Assembly (NCBI RefSeq): GCF_002504165.1
Contig: NZ_CP021404.1
Coordinates: 3,244,770 to 3,308,769, forward strand
Reading direction: 5' to 3'
Source: Pacificitalea manganoxidans
Lineage (GTDB): Bacteria; Pseudomonadota; Alphaproteobacteria; Rhodobacterales; Rhodobacteraceae
Length of the DNA: 64,000 bases
Part shown: piece by piece, positions 20,126 through 29,702 of the stretch
How positions within the stretch are numbered: the stretch's first letter is position 1
Layout of the letters: each line of letters begins with the position of its first letter
The notes under the pieces: generated by a model
Database searches by the model: none
The model's input: the letters and a program-made list of their open reading frames with translations, nothing else
What the model was told of the DNA's origin: nothing
Program-made: the position numbers and the translations under genes

Positions 20126-22375
20126 TCAACGTCCGAAGATATCGTTCAGCACACCGCGCAGGATGCGTTCCACCGGATCGGCCTGACGCTGCGGTTGCCG
20201 CTGTTGCTGCTGGCGTTGCTGCTGCTGTTCGGCCTGACGCTGCAATTCCTGCTCCAGCTGACGCTGAGCTTCGGTCATCTGCTGAGGGTCCGGCTCCTGC
20301 ACCGGTTGCTGCTGCACCGGCTCGGGGACGATCATCGGCAGTTCCTTGGGCTCGATACCTTGGTGGACACGCAGCATCGTTTCGCGCCAGATCTCGGCAG
20401 GCAGACCACCCCCGGTGACCCCCGTCAGCGGCGTGTTGTCGTCATAGCCCATCCAGACCCCGGCGACGTAATCGGCGGTGAAGCCCACGAACCACGCATC
20501 CCGCGCGGCGGACGTGGTGCCGGTTTTGCCAGCCGCGGGGCGGTCGATCTTGGCCCGCGTGCCGGTGCCGTCCTGAATGACCCGCGACATCATGTAGACC
20601 AACTGCTTGGCGGCGGTTTCGGAAATCACCCGCTCGCCATAGCCGTTTTCCTGATTCATCAGGGTTTCGCCTTCGCCCTGAATACGCAGTTCGGTCAATC
20701 CGTAAGGCGCCACCGCGCGGCCCCCGTTCAGGATGCCCGCATACGCGCCGGTCATGTCGACCAAGGTCGATTCGGACGCCCCGAGCGCCAGTGCAGGCCC
20801 GGCAGCCAGATCGCTGTCCAAGCCGAAATCAGCCGCAATGCGACGCACCGACTCGCGCCCGGCCTCTTCCGAGACCTTCACCGCGGGGATGTTAAGACTG
20901 TCCTTCAGCGCCTCGGTCAGGGTCACACGACCATGATAGCGCCGGTCGTAGTTCTCTGGCGAATACGGACCGGACCCGGGAACATTGATCGTGTAGGGCT
21001 CGTCCATCACCGTCGCATTGGGCGAAAACCCCAGATCGAGCGCGGCGGCATACACGAACGGCTTGAACGCGGAGCCTGTTTGACGCTTGGCCATCGCGGC
21101 ACGGTTGAACGCGCCGGACACCTTGGTTTCGCGCCCGCCAACCATCGCACGCACGGCACCATCCGCCGACATCACCACGATCGCGGCCTGCGCGGCGGAG
21201 CCATCGCGCACCTTCTCGGAGAAGATCTGCTCCATCGCGCCCTCTGCGGCCCGTTGCAGCCGCTGATCCAAGGTGGTGCGCAGCACGACATCTTCGGTAG
21301 TGTTGGTGGTCAGGAAGTCCGGCCCCACATCCATCACCCAGTCGGCGAAATACCCCCCGGCCTGTGCGGCGGCGGCCTCGGACAGCGTCGCGGGACGCTC
21401 CAGCGCCGCTTGCCGCTGATCGGGGGTGATGAAATCCTGATCGTCCATCAGTTTCAGCACCGTCGCGGCCCGCGCCTGCGACCGGGCAAGGTTATTGGTC
21501 GGCGCATAGGTCGTCGGCGCGACCAGCAGACCCGCCAGCATCGCCGATTGAGCGACATTCAGATCGGCAGCGGAGACACCGAAATAGCGCTGCGCCGCAG
21601 CCTCGGCCCCACGGGCGGAGCCGCCCATATAGGCACGGTTGAGGTAGATCGTCAGGATTTCTTGCTTGGAGAATTTCGCCTCCAGCGCCATCGCGTAGAT
21701 CGCTTCCTTCACCTTCCGCCAGATGGTGGTGCGGCGGCAATCGGCCTCATACTGCGCCTCCGTCATGCCCGCGCCGCGCTCGAACGGCACGCCCAGACAC
21801 AGCAGCTTCGCGGTCTGTTGGGTGATGGTGGAGCCGCCATGCCCCTCGAACGGACCCCGCCCTTCGCGCATGTTGATGCGAATCGCCGAGGCGACACCGC
21901 GCGGGCTGACGCCGAAATGCTGGTAGAAGCGCCGGTCCTCGGTCGCGACGACCGCATTGCGCAGATTGCTCGACAGGTTATCCGCGTCGACGATGCCGCC
22001 GAATTGCTGACCGCGCCACGCAAACACATCGCCATTGCGATCCAGAAGCGTCACCGACCCTTTGGTGCGCCCATCGATCAATTCCGCCATGTCGGGAATC
22101 TGGGTGTAGAAATAGAACACCGCGCCCGCGATCAGCAGCGCGACGACCGCCGCCGAACGCCAAATCACGCTCATCACCAAGCCGATGAGGAACCGCGTCA
22201 ACGCCGCGATCCAGCCCAGAGGCCCGCGCCGACGTGCGGGGGCCCTGCGCCGGGGCCGCTTGCCCCCGCCGGAACCCGAGCCGCTTCCGCCTTTGCGCCG
22301 GGTCTTGGACCGAGCGGCCTGCGCGAAGCTGCGCTTTTCGGCGACGAGAGATTTTTTTCTGCCTGACGTGCTCAT
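20126..22375 (-). CDS. class A penicillin-binding protein (PBP1A type)
   Basis: 749 residues, bifunctional wall synthase. Order: basic Gly/Arg-rich cytoplasmic tail (1-55), one transmembrane helix (about 60-90), glycosyltransferase family 51 domain with catalytic Glu146 in ATEDRRFYQHFG and QQTAKL, then a transpeptidase domain with SxxK at 435-438 (GSAFKPFVY), SLN in DSLNIPAVK and KTG in AGKTGTT near 610. It polymerises and cross-links peptidoglycan in the periplasm. The last 55 residues are extremely Gln-rich. Stands alone, with a long upstream gap shared with glnK. Confidence 0.95.
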   Translation of the reverse strand: MSTSGRKKSLVAEKRSFAQAARSKTRRKGGSGSGSGGGKRPRRRAPARRRGPLGWIAALTRFLIGLVMSVIWRSAAVVALLIAGAVFYFYTQIPDMAELIDGRTKGSVTLLDRNGDVFAWRGQQFGGIVDADNLSSNLRNAVVATEDRRFYQHFGVSPRGVASAIRINMREGRGPFEGHGGSTITQQTAKLLCLGVPFERGAGMTEAQYEADCRRTTIWRKVKEAIYAMALEAKFSKQEILTIYLNRAYMGGSARGAEAAAQRYFGVSAADLNVAQSAMLAGLLVAPTTYAPTNNLARSQARAATVLKLMDDQDFITPDQRQAALERPATLSEAAAAQAGGYFADWVMDVGPDFLTTNTTEDVVLRTTLDQRLQRAAEGAMEQIFSEKVRDGSAAQAAIVVMSADGAVRAMVGGRETKVSGAFNRAAMAKRQTGSAFKPFVYAAALDLGFSPNATVMDEPYTINVPGSGPYSPENYDRRYHGRVTLTEALKDSLNIPAVKVSEEAGRESVRRIAADFGLDSDLAAGPALALGASESTLVDMTGAYAGILNGGRAVAPYGLTELRIQGEGETLMNQENGYGERVISETAAKQLVYMMSRVIQDGTGTRAKIDRPAAGKTGTTSAARDAWFVGFTADYVAGVWMGYDDNTPLTGVTGGGLPAEIWRETMLRVHQGIEPKELPMIVPEPVQQQPVQEPDPQQMTEAQRQLEQELQRQAEQQQQRQQQQRQPQRQADPVERILRGVLNDIFGR

Positions 22376-22651
22376 TAATTCGCAACCTGCCGGTTATTCT
22401 GCCTGACCTGCTTCGGGCCGGACATTAACGGCTCCGACCGGGAATGTGGATAGCACGTCCGCGTCACCCGAGGAGTTTTCACAGCGCCCAATTGCGCGGC
22501 GATTCGATTAAATTGTGTAATTTTTGGGCAGTAATGCAGTCCAACTGCCCCGTCATTGGGCCACGATTCCTTGAAGGGCAAATGCCTAATAAGGTGTCAC
22601 TTCCAGCGTGAACCCGCCGGGAGCCCCCCGGCACAGTGGAAGGGAGCTCAA

Positions 22652-22990
22652 GTGAAACTCATCATTGCAGCAATCAAGCCGTTCAAGCTGGAGGAGGTGC
22701 GCGAGGCGCTCACCGCCATCGGCGTGCGCGGGATGATGGTGACCGAGATCAAGGGCTTCGGCTCCCAGTCCGGGCACACCGAAATCTATCGTGGCGCCGA
22801 ATACGCCGTGAACTTCGTCCCCAAGGTCAAGCTGGAGATCGTCGTCTCCGCCGCGATGGCCGATCAGGTGGTCGAAACCATCCAGACCACCGCCAAAACC
22901 GACAAGATCGGCGACGGCAAGATCTTCGTGCTCGACGTGAACCAAGCGGTGCGCGTGCGGACGGGCGAAACCAACGACGACGCGCTTTAA
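22652..22990 (+). CDS. glnK: nitrogen regulatory protein P-II (GlnK)
   Basis: 112 residues, standard P-II length. It binds ATP/ADP and 2-oxoglutarate and reports nitrogen status. The T-loop carries the uridylylation site Tyr51 in YRGAEYAV; the signature GDGKIFVLDVNQAVRVRTGE is near the C-terminus. Translation starts at GTG with GGGAG five bases upstream; longer upstream frames have no family similarity. Being 28 bp before amtB, it is the GlnK paralogue that gates the ammonium channel. I looked for sigma-54 and NtrC sites in the 276-bp upstream gap but saw none I could defend. Confidence 0.95.
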   Translation: MKLIIAAIKPFKLEEVREALTAIGVRGMMVTEIKGFGSQSGHTEIYRGAEYAVNFVPKVKLEIVVSAAMADQVVETIQTTAKTDKIGDGKIFVLDVNQAVRVRTGETNDDAL

Positions 22991-23018
22991 GCGACGGATT
23001 TAAGGGGAAAACGAACAG

Positions 23019-24383
23019 ATGAATTTTCGCAAACTCATTCCGGCCAGCGCGGCCCTGACGGCGGCGATCCTGCTGCCCGCACTGGGCTACGCGCAGGAGG
23101 CCGCCGAGGCCGCTGCCGAAGCCGTGCCCGCGGGCGGGCCCGACGAGCAGACCGCCTTTATCCTGACCTCCGTCCTGTTTCTCGTCGGTGGCTTTCTGGT
23201 GTTCTGGATGGCTGCAGGCTTTGCCATGCTGGAAGCCGGCCTTGTCCGCTCCAAAAACGTGGCGATGCAGCTGACCAAGAACATCGCGCTGTTTTCGCTG
23301 GCCTCCATCTTTTACTACCTCGTCGGCTACAACCTGATGTATCCGCTGGGTGACTGGGCGATCGAGGGCTACTTCTCCGCGCTGTTCCCGGCTGTCGCCG
23401 TGCTCGAAGGCGTTGGCATCGATGCGGCAGGTGCCGACGATATCGCCTATGCCTCGACCGCGTCGGACTACTTCTTCCAGCTGATGTTCTGCGCCACCAC
23501 CGCGTCGATCGTCTCCGGCACGCTGGCCGAGCGGATCAAGCTGTGGCCCTTCCTGATCTTCACGATCATCCTGACCGCGTTCATCTACCCGCTGCAGGCT
23601 TCGTGGAAATGGGGCGGTGGCTTCCTTGACGCGATGGGCTTCCTCGACTTCGCCGGTTCGACCGTCGTGCACTCCGTGGGTGGCTGGGCCGCTCTGGTCG
23701 GCGCGCTGTTCCTCGGGCCGCGTCTGGGCAAATACAAGGACGGCCGCGTCATCCCGATGCCGGGCTCCAACCTTGCCCTTGCCACGCTGGGCACGTTCAT
23801 CCTGTGGCTCGGCTGGTTCGGCTTCAACGGTGGCTCGCAGCTGGCGATGGGCACCATCGGTGACGTGACCGATGTCAGCCGTATCTTCGCCAACACCAAC
23901 GCTGCCGCAGCAGGTGGCGGTCTGACCGCGCTGATCCTGACCCAGCTTCTTTACAAGAAGCCGGACCTCACCATGGTGCTGAACGGCTGTCTGGCCGGTC
24001 TGGTGTCGATCACCGCAGAACCGCTGACCCCGACCCTTGGCTGGGCGACCATCATCGGCATGATCGGCGGCGTGATCGTGGTGTTCGGCGTGCCGTTCCT
24101 CGACAAGCTGAAGATCGACGACGCCGTGGGTGCCATCCCGGTTCACCTGATGGCTGGTATCTGGGGCACCTTCATCGTGCCGCTGACCAACCCTGATGGC
24201 TCCTACGTCACGCAGATCATCTCGATCCTGATCGTCGCAGCCTTCGTGATCGTCGTGTCCGCAATCGTCTGGTTCATCCTGAAGCTGGTCATGGGCCTGC
24301 GTGTGGATGCCGAGACCGAAATCGCCGGCCTCGACATGGCGGAACTGGGCATGGAAGCCTACCCCGAGTTCTCCAAAGGCTGA
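23019..24383 (+). CDS. amtB: ammonium transporter AmtB
   Basis: 454 residues, trimeric ammonium channel of the inner membrane. A cleavable signal (LTAAILLPALGYAQ) precedes 11 membrane segments. The pore twin histidines are in STVVHSVGGWAAL and GAIPVHLMAGIWGT. Other family sequences are FVLFWMAAGFAMLE-like at the first helix (FLVFWMAAGFAMLEAG) and LGWFGFNGGSQ. The C-terminal tail, which docks GlnK, is short and acidic. It forms an operon with glnK and ends before a long stem-loop terminator. Confidence 0.97.
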   Translation: MNFRKLIPASAALTAAILLPALGYAQEAAEAAAEAVPAGGPDEQTAFILTSVLFLVGGFLVFWMAAGFAMLEAGLVRSKNVAMQLTKNIALFSLASIFYYLVGYNLMYPLGDWAIEGYFSALFPAVAVLEGVGIDAAGADDIAYASTASDYFFQLMFCATTASIVSGTLAERIKLWPFLIFTIILTAFIYPLQASWKWGGGFLDAMGFLDFAGSTVVHSVGGWAALVGALFLGPRLGKYKDGRVIPMPGSNLALATLGTFILWLGWFGFNGGSQLAMGTIGDVTDVSRIFANTNAAAAGGGLTALILTQLLYKKPDLTMVLNGCLAGLVSITAEPLTPTLGWATIIGMIGGVIVVFGVPFLDKLKIDDAVGAIPVHLMAGIWGTFIVPLTNPDGSYVTQIISILIVAAFVIVVSAIVWFILKLVMGLRVDAETEIAGLDMAELGMEAYPEFSKG

Positions 24384-24410
24384 TCCCTTCCGATCACCCT
24401 TAGAAATTGG

Positions 24411-24443
24411 AAAGGCCCCGGATGGCAACATCCGGGGCCTTTT
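24411..24443 (+). terminator. terminator of glnK-amtB
   Basis: A 14-bp perfect stem (24411-24424 with 24429-24442) around GCAA, rich in GC at its centre and ending in TTTT. The A-run on the 5' side makes it potentially bidirectional, which would also serve the convergent aminotransferase gene. Confidence 0.93.
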
Positions 24444-24505
24444 CGTGCCGATGGGATGAATGCGGCGGGCCGTAGGGCGGCGTTGCCTCGCGCAGGCGTC
24501 GCAGC

Positions 24506-25690
24506 CTAGCGCAGATGCCGGGCGATGATCCGGGCGGCGCGGGGGATGGTCTCGGGCGTGAGTCCCGCCAGATTGATGCGCCCGTCTCCGATCATATACA
24601 GCGCGTCCTCATCCCGCATCGCAGCCACCTGCGCAGGGTCCGCGCCGATCAGCGAAAACATTCCGCGCTGTCCGGCGATGAAGCCAAACCGGTCCGAGCC
24701 GCTTTCCGCCTGCAATGCCTGCGCCAGCGCCCGGCGATTGCCGTTCATCAACTCCCGCATGGCGGACAGTTCCGTCGTCCAGCTCGTGCGCAGATCGGGA
24801 TCGGTCAGAATGTCTGTGACCAGCCGCGCCCCGTGATCGGGCGGAAAGGCATAGGCCTGCCGGTTCAGCCACGCCAGCAACGCCTGTGCGCGGGTGGCCT
24901 CTGCCGGGGTCGCACAAACCGCCAGAGCCATGCCGACCCGTTCGCGATACAATCCGAAATTCTTCGATCCGCTCACCGCCAACAGCATTTCGGGCAGGGT
25001 TTCGGCCAGCAATCGCGGCCCGGCGGCATCTGCCTCCAACCCATCGCCAAAGCCCTGATAGGCCATATCGACCATCGGCACCGCGCCCGTCTGGCCAAGC
25101 ACCATCGCGATCTCGGCCCAGTCGGCGGGCTGGGGATCGGCACCGGTGGGGTTGTGGCAACAGCCATGCAACAGCACCAGATCCCCCACCCCGGTCCGTG
25201 CCAGATCTTCCAGCATCCCGGCCCGATCCAGCCCCCCGGTCGCGGCGTCGTAGTAGCGGTAACTGGCCCACGCGATCCCCATCGTGTCGAGGATCGAGGC
25301 ATGGTTCGGCCAGCTTGGCTCGGGAAGCAGCACCCGCACATCAGGATTGGCTAGCCGCGCGGCTTCGAAACATTGGCGCACCGCGCCCGTGCCGCCCGGC
25401 GTGGCCAGCGCAGCGACCCGGTCGGCCGCGACCGCAGCGCCCAGCACCAGCCCACGCATGGCGGCGTGAAATTCAGGATCACCGGCCAGCGCGATATAGC
25501 CCTTCGTCTGCTGACGTTCCAACAGCCGTGCCTCGGCTGTCTTTACCACCGCCATGACAGGGGTCCGGCCTGCTGCGTCGCGGAACACGCCGACGCCGAG
25601 GTCGATCTTGCCGGGGCGCGTATCCTCGGCGAAAAGCCGCATGATATTCAGGATCTTGTCGGGCGCCCTCTCCGGCAACTGGCCCAGCAT
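24506..25690 (-). CDS. aspartate/aromatic aminotransferase (class I, I-alpha)
   Basis: 394 residues, PLP enzyme transferring amino groups between aspartate or aromatic amino acids and 2-oxoacids. The PLP lysine is in LLAVSGSKNFGLYRERVG, and GCCHNPTGADP and DMAYQGFGDGLE are the usual TyrB/AspC motifs. It starts at the ATG 25690, which overlaps the sulfurtransferase stop as TGATG. Enzymes of this type can also transaminate cysteine to 3-mercaptopyruvate, the substrate of the upstream gene product, which would make the pair a pathway; that link is inferred. Confidence 0.92.
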   Translation of the reverse strand: MLGQLPERAPDKILNIMRLFAEDTRPGKIDLGVGVFRDAAGRTPVMAVVKTAEARLLERQQTKGYIALAGDPEFHAAMRGLVLGAAVAADRVAALATPGGTGAVRQCFEAARLANPDVRVLLPEPSWPNHASILDTMGIAWASYRYYDAATGGLDRAGMLEDLARTGVGDLVLLHGCCHNPTGADPQPADWAEIAMVLGQTGAVPMVDMAYQGFGDGLEADAAGPRLLAETLPEMLLAVSGSKNFGLYRERVGMALAVCATPAEATRAQALLAWLNRQAYAFPPDHGARLVTDILTDPDLRTSWTTELSAMRELMNGNRRALAQALQAESGSDRFGFIAGQRGMFSLIGADPAQVAAMRDEDALYMIGDGRINLAGLTPETIPRAARIIARHLR

Positions 25691-26547
25691 CAGGCGTCGC
25701 CGGTCGCGACCTTCAGGTCGCCGAACATGCCCCATTCCGCCCACGATCCATCGTATAGCGCGTGGCGGGGATTGCCGATCCGCTCAAGAGCCAACGACAG
25801 GATCGCCGCCGTCACGCCGGAGCCGCAGCTGGTAATCACCGGCGCCATCGGATCGACGCCCGCAGCCTCGAAAATCCGGCGCAGCGCATCGGGGGCCTTC
25901 ATGGTGCCGTCATCGTTGAGCAAGCTGGCATAATGCACATTGCGTGATCCGGGGATGTGGCCTGCGCGTAGGCCGGGGCGCGGCTCGGGCAATTCGCCCC
26001 GAAACCGCGCGGGGGAGCGCGCATCGACCACCTGCCATTCGCCCAGCTTCAGCCCGGCGGCGACCTGCGTCACGTCTTTGACCCGGTCGGCCTGCCGCTG
26101 CACCGTCATGTGCCGGTCGCGGATCACCGGCGGCATGTCCTCGATCTCCCGGCCCTCGGCCTTCCATTTCGGCAAGCCGCCATCGAGCACCGCGACATCG
26201 GTCTTGCCCATCAGGCGAAACAGCCACCACACCCGCGCGGCGGAAAACAGACCGGCGCCATCGTAGATCACCACCTGATGCCCGTCGCCCACGCCCATCG
26301 CGCGCAGGCGCGAGATGAACTTCTCCGGCGGCGGCGCCATATGCGGCAACTCAGAACGCTGGTCGGAAATCTCATCGATATCGAAGAACCGCGCGCCGGG
26401 GATATGTCCCGCCGCATATTCGGCCTTCGCATCGCGCCCCGCGTCCGGCAAATACCATGACGCGTCGATCACGCGCAGATCGGGGGTTTTCAGATGGTCG
26501 GCCAGCCACTGGGTCGAAACCAGGGTCCGGGGGTCGCTATGCGGCAT
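25690..26547 (-). CDS. sseA: 3-mercaptopyruvate sulfurtransferase
   Basis: 285 residues with two rhodanese domains. The active-site loop around Cys241 reads CGSGVTA, the motif characteristic of mercaptopyruvate rather than thiosulfate sulfurtransferases (CRxGx[R/T]). The N-terminal domain has an inactive loop (YDGAGLFSAAR). It moves sulfane sulfur from 3-mercaptopyruvate to thiols, cyanide or thioredoxin. First gene of a two-gene unit with the aminotransferase; the reading frames share one base. Confidence 0.93.
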   Translation of the reverse strand: MPHSDPRTLVSTQWLADHLKTPDLRVIDASWYLPDAGRDAKAEYAAGHIPGARFFDIDEISDQRSELPHMAPPPEKFISRLRAMGVGDGHQVVIYDGAGLFSAARVWWLFRLMGKTDVAVLDGGLPKWKAEGREIEDMPPVIRDRHMTVQRQADRVKDVTQVAAGLKLGEWQVVDARSPARFRGELPEPRPGLRAGHIPGSRNVHYASLLNDDGTMKAPDALRRIFEAAGVDPMAPVITSCGSGVTAAILSLALERIGNPRHALYDGSWAEWGMFGDLKVATGDA

Positions 26548-26674
26548 CAGGGCACTCCGAGGCTGTGACGGTGCTGTCGGCGGATCACGTCGGGATTAGA
26601 CCCCAAACGCCAATGTGACAAGCCCGCGCACCCCGCACCACCTGCGCAAGCGCCGTGCCGCTGCAAGGCGCGGT

Positions 26675-27148
26675 TCAGCGTGCGTCGCGCAGCAGGCGGG
26701 CTTTCTGACGCTGCCAATCGCGCTTGGCCTCGGTCGCGCGTTTGTCGGCGACCTTTTTACCCTTGGCGATGCCGATCTTCAGCTTGGCCATGCCGCGATG
26801 GTTGAAATACAGCACCAGCGGCACCAGCGTCATGCCTTTGCGCTGGGTGTCGGACCACAGCCGCGCCAGTTCCTTGCGCGACACCAACAGCTTGCGCCGA
26901 CGTTTCTCATCGTGGCCAAACATCGCCCGGTCATAGGGGGCGATGTAGGAATTCACCAACCACAGTTCGCCGTCATGCACCTCGGCGTAGCTTTCAGCCA
27001 CGTTGGCGGAATGCTCGCGCAGGGACTTCACCTCCGAGCCGGTCAGGATGATCCCGCATTCGAGGTCATCCTCAATCGCATAGTCATACCGCGCCCGCCG
27101 GTTCTCGGCGATCACCTTGTAATTGGGATTTGATTTCTCTTTGGCCAT
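26675..27148 (-). CDS. smpB: SsrA-binding protein SmpB
   Basis: 157 residues. It binds tmRNA and carries it to stalled ribosomes for trans-translation. Visible signatures are [25 protein letters not shown] beta-barrel sequence, SYIAPYDRA, and the basic C-terminal tail ([15 protein letters not shown] type) that folds in the mRNA channel. N-terminus [19 protein letters not shown] is standard. Encoded alone; the ssrA gene itself is not in the window. Confidence 0.96.
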   Translation of the reverse strand: MAKEKSNPNYKVIAENRRARYDYAIEDDLECGIILTGSEVKSLREHSANVAESYAEVHDGELWLVNSYIAPYDRAMFGHDEKRRRKLLVSRKELARLWSDTQRKGMTLVPLVLYFNHRGMAKLKIGIAKGKKVADKRATEAKRDWQRQKARLLRDAR

Positions 27149-27233
27149 GACGGGGTCATATATGTCATCGGCTGCGGTTCTCCAAGGGCGCGCGCACGGG
27201 CCGATGGCGGTTTCGTGGGACAGGGCGCGCCGC

Positions 27234-27506
27234 CTAGCCTGCCGCCGGTGCCATCACCCAGACCGCAAGCGCGATTGCCGCGAACAACGCCACGCTCACC
27301 GCCAGAAAGCCCCGACGCGCCCGACGATCGGCAGGGTCGCGCAGCCACCCGTTCCACACCGCCAGTTGCGTCGATGGCCCCGGCACACCGTCTGATGCCT
27401 CCCGTGCCCGGGCCGCCAGCCGCAGCAGGATACGAAACGCCAACATGCCCCATGCCGCGAACAGCACGCCCAGAAGCGCCAGAACGAGCCCTTGCGCAAA
27501 CCCCAT
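27234..27506 (-). CDS. small two-helix membrane protein
   Basis: 90 residues with transmembrane helices at about 6-30 and 66-88 and a basic loop between them that includes [21 protein letters not shown]. The start codon lies 2 bp after the recQ stop, so it is very likely co-translated with recQ. I do not recognise the family. Codon use and GC are like the neighbours. It could also be a chance frame kept open by GC bias, but the helices and the spacing argue for a gene. Confidence 0.65.
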   Translation of the reverse strand: MGFAQGLVLALLGVLFAAWGMLAFRILLRLAARAREASDGVPGPSTQLAVWNGWLRDPADRRARRGFLAVSVALFAAIALAVWVMAPAAG

Positions 27507-27508
27507 GC

Positions 27509-29596
27509 TCAGCCCTCCGCCAGCACATCCAGAAAGGCGGGACCAAACCGTTCGGCCCGCGCCGCACCCAGCATACGCTCCATCTCGGCCAGTGTGGCCG
27601 GACGCCGTTCGGCCACTTGCCGCAGGGTGGTGGCGTTTAGTGACATCGGCTTATCGGTGCCATCGGGGCCACGCACCAGATCGCGCCCGGCAGCCTGCAA
27701 CCGGTCATAAAGCGCCCCGGCGTCCCGCCCCGCCAGCGCCCGCCGCGCCGGATGAACCCGTTCGTCCGCAGCCGCCTCGCCCGCGATAATGGCCAGAAAC
27801 TCCGCGCCGTAGCGTTCCAGCTTCTTGGCCCCGACACCGCCGATCCGCGCCATGTCATCCAGCGTGGCGGGCCGGGTTTCGGCCATCTCGATCAGCGTGC
27901 GATCGGTGAAGACCATATAAGCCGGGACTGATCCCGCCTCCGCCAGCGCGCGGCGTTTGGCCTTCAGCGCCGACATCAGCGGCGCGTCCTCCTCCGACAC
28001 CAGCGCCTTGACCGCAGGTCGCCGGTCCCGCGAGCGGGTCAGCGTATCACGGCGCAGGGTCACCTTTTCCTCATCGCGCAGCACGGGACGCGCAGAGTCG
28101 GTCATCCGCAGCGCGCCGTGCCGCTCCCGGTCCGGCCGCACCAGATCCAGACCCATCATCTGCCGGAAGATCGCCTGCCACTGCCGCCGGTCCCACTCCT
28201 GCCCGACACCAAAGGTCGGCAAGGCTTCATGCCCCCGCGCGCGCACCTTGTCGGTCTCGGTGCCCAGTAGAATGTCGATCAGGTGACCGGAGCCGAAATA
28301 TTCGCCCGTCCGCAGGATCGCCGACAGCGCCATGCGCACCGCCTGCGTGCCGTCGAATGTCTCCGGTGGGCGGTCGCAATGGTCGCAATAGCCGCAGGGC
28401 GTGCTGTCCTCGCCGAAATAACCGAGCAGCTTCTGCCGCCGACAGCCCAGCGCCTCCGCCAGCCCCAGCAATGCATTGAGCCGCCCGTGATCGGCCATCC
28501 GCCGCTCCGGCGGGGCGAGGCTTTCGTCGATCTGGGACCGGCGCAGGCGAATGTCGTCCGGCCCGTATAGCGTCAGCGTCTCCGCCGGCGCGCCATCACG
28601 GCCCGCGCGGCCGATCTCCTGATAATAGGCTTCGATGGATTTGGGCAGATCGGCATGGGCGACCCAGCGGATGTCAGGCTTGTCGACCCCCATGCCGAAG
28701 GCAACGGTGGCGACGACGATCAAGCCATCCTCGGACTGAAACCGCGCCTCCACCATGCGGCGCTGATCGGGCTCCATGCCGCCGTGATAGGCCGCCGCAC
28801 TGTGCCCGGCCTCCTCCAGCGCACGGGCCAGACCCTCGGTCTTGGCGCGGGTGCCGCAATAGACGATGCCTGACCGGCCCTTGCGCGCAGCGGCAAAGTC
28901 GAGGATCTGCCGCCGTGGCTGATCCTTGGCGGTAAACGCCAGATGGATATTGGGCCGGTCAAAGCCACGCAGAAACGATTGCGGCTGCTCCCCGTCAAAC
29001 AGCCGGGTGACGATCTCGGCGCGGGTTTCCTCATCCGCCGTGGCGGTGAAGGCCGCGAGCGGCACGTTCAGATCCCGGCGCAATTCGCCGATACGCAGGT
29101 AATCGGGGCGGAAGTCATGGCCCCATTGGCTGACGCAATGCGCCTCGTCCACGGCGATCAGCGACACCCCGATACGGCGCAGCATATTCACCGCCCCCGC
29201 CGCGGCCAGCCGCTCCGGCGCCATATACAGCAACTTCAGCGCGCCCGCGTCGAGCGCGGCAAAGACCTCTGCCGTTTCCTCGTCGGTATTGCCAGAGGTC
29301 AGCGCCCCTGCTGCCACGCCCGCCTCGCGCAGGCCCCGCACCTGATCGCGCATCAGGGCGATCAAGGGCGAAATCACGACAGTCACGCCCTCGCGGCACA
29401 GGGCGGGCAGCTGGAAGCACAGGGATTTGCCGCCGCCCGTGGGCATGATGGCCAGCGTATTGCGGCCTGCGGTCACCGCTTCGACGATCTCTTCCTGACC
29501 GGGGCGGAACCCGTCAAAGCCAAAGATCTGGCGCAACAGCCGGGACGGGTCCGTCTCGGTTCCGGGGGCCGGGGATGCCGTGGCCTGCTGCGTCAT
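27509..29596 (-). CDS. recQ: ATP-dependent DNA helicase RecQ
   Basis: 695 residues, 3'-5' helicase of recombination and fork repair. Walker A is MPTGGGKS near 51-58 and the DEAH box with the RecQ loop is VDEAHCVSQWGHDFRPDY near 150. Motif VI is QEIGRAGRDG. The zinc site (CRRQKLLGYFG, then CGYCDHC) precedes the winged helix. Two C-terminal HRDC-like segments follow, one more than in E. coli RecQ (609 residues) and accounting for the extra length. A small membrane-protein gene follows 2 bp after its stop. Confidence 0.96.
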   Translation of the reverse strand: MTQQATASPAPGTETDPSRLLRQIFGFDGFRPGQEEIVEAVTAGRNTLAIMPTGGGKSLCFQLPALCREGVTVVISPLIALMRDQVRGLREAGVAAGALTSGNTDEETAEVFAALDAGALKLLYMAPERLAAAGAVNMLRRIGVSLIAVDEAHCVSQWGHDFRPDYLRIGELRRDLNVPLAAFTATADEETRAEIVTRLFDGEQPQSFLRGFDRPNIHLAFTAKDQPRRQILDFAAARKGRSGIVYCGTRAKTEGLARALEEAGHSAAAYHGGMEPDQRRMVEARFQSEDGLIVVATVAFGMGVDKPDIRWVAHADLPKSIEAYYQEIGRAGRDGAPAETLTLYGPDDIRLRRSQIDESLAPPERRMADHGRLNALLGLAEALGCRRQKLLGYFGEDSTPCGYCDHCDRPPETFDGTQAVRMALSAILRTGEYFGSGHLIDILLGTETDKVRARGHEALPTFGVGQEWDRRQWQAIFRQMMGLDLVRPDRERHGALRMTDSARPVLRDEEKVTLRRDTLTRSRDRRPAVKALVSEEDAPLMSALKAKRRALAEAGSVPAYMVFTDRTLIEMAETRPATLDDMARIGGVGAKKLERYGAEFLAIIAGEAAADERVHPARRALAGRDAGALYDRLQAAGRDLVRGPDGTDKPMSLNATTLRQVAERRPATLAEMERMLGAARAERFGPAFLDVLAEG

Positions 29597-29702
29597 GGTT
29601 GGGGTGCCTCGGTTGCGAAATCAGGCTGCAATCTCCCACAGCCCCTGCCGGGGAACAACCGCTCCCCCGGGCCGGAGCCGCCGCGGCACTTACACGCGGT
29701 GC

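Noticed and set aside
20093..22366. 757-codon open frame on the plus strand opposite the penicillin-binding protein
   Set aside because: The minus strand carries all PBP motifs; the plus frame is Arg/His/Gly-rich with no recognisable motifs.
22376..22651. Sigma-54 or NtrC site upstream of glnK
   Set aside because: I found no GG-N10-GC element with adequate flanks; several near matches had wrong spacing.
22827..24431. 534-codon open frame opposite amtB
   Set aside because: Highly charged His/Asp/Gly sequence typical of antisense of a membrane protein gene.
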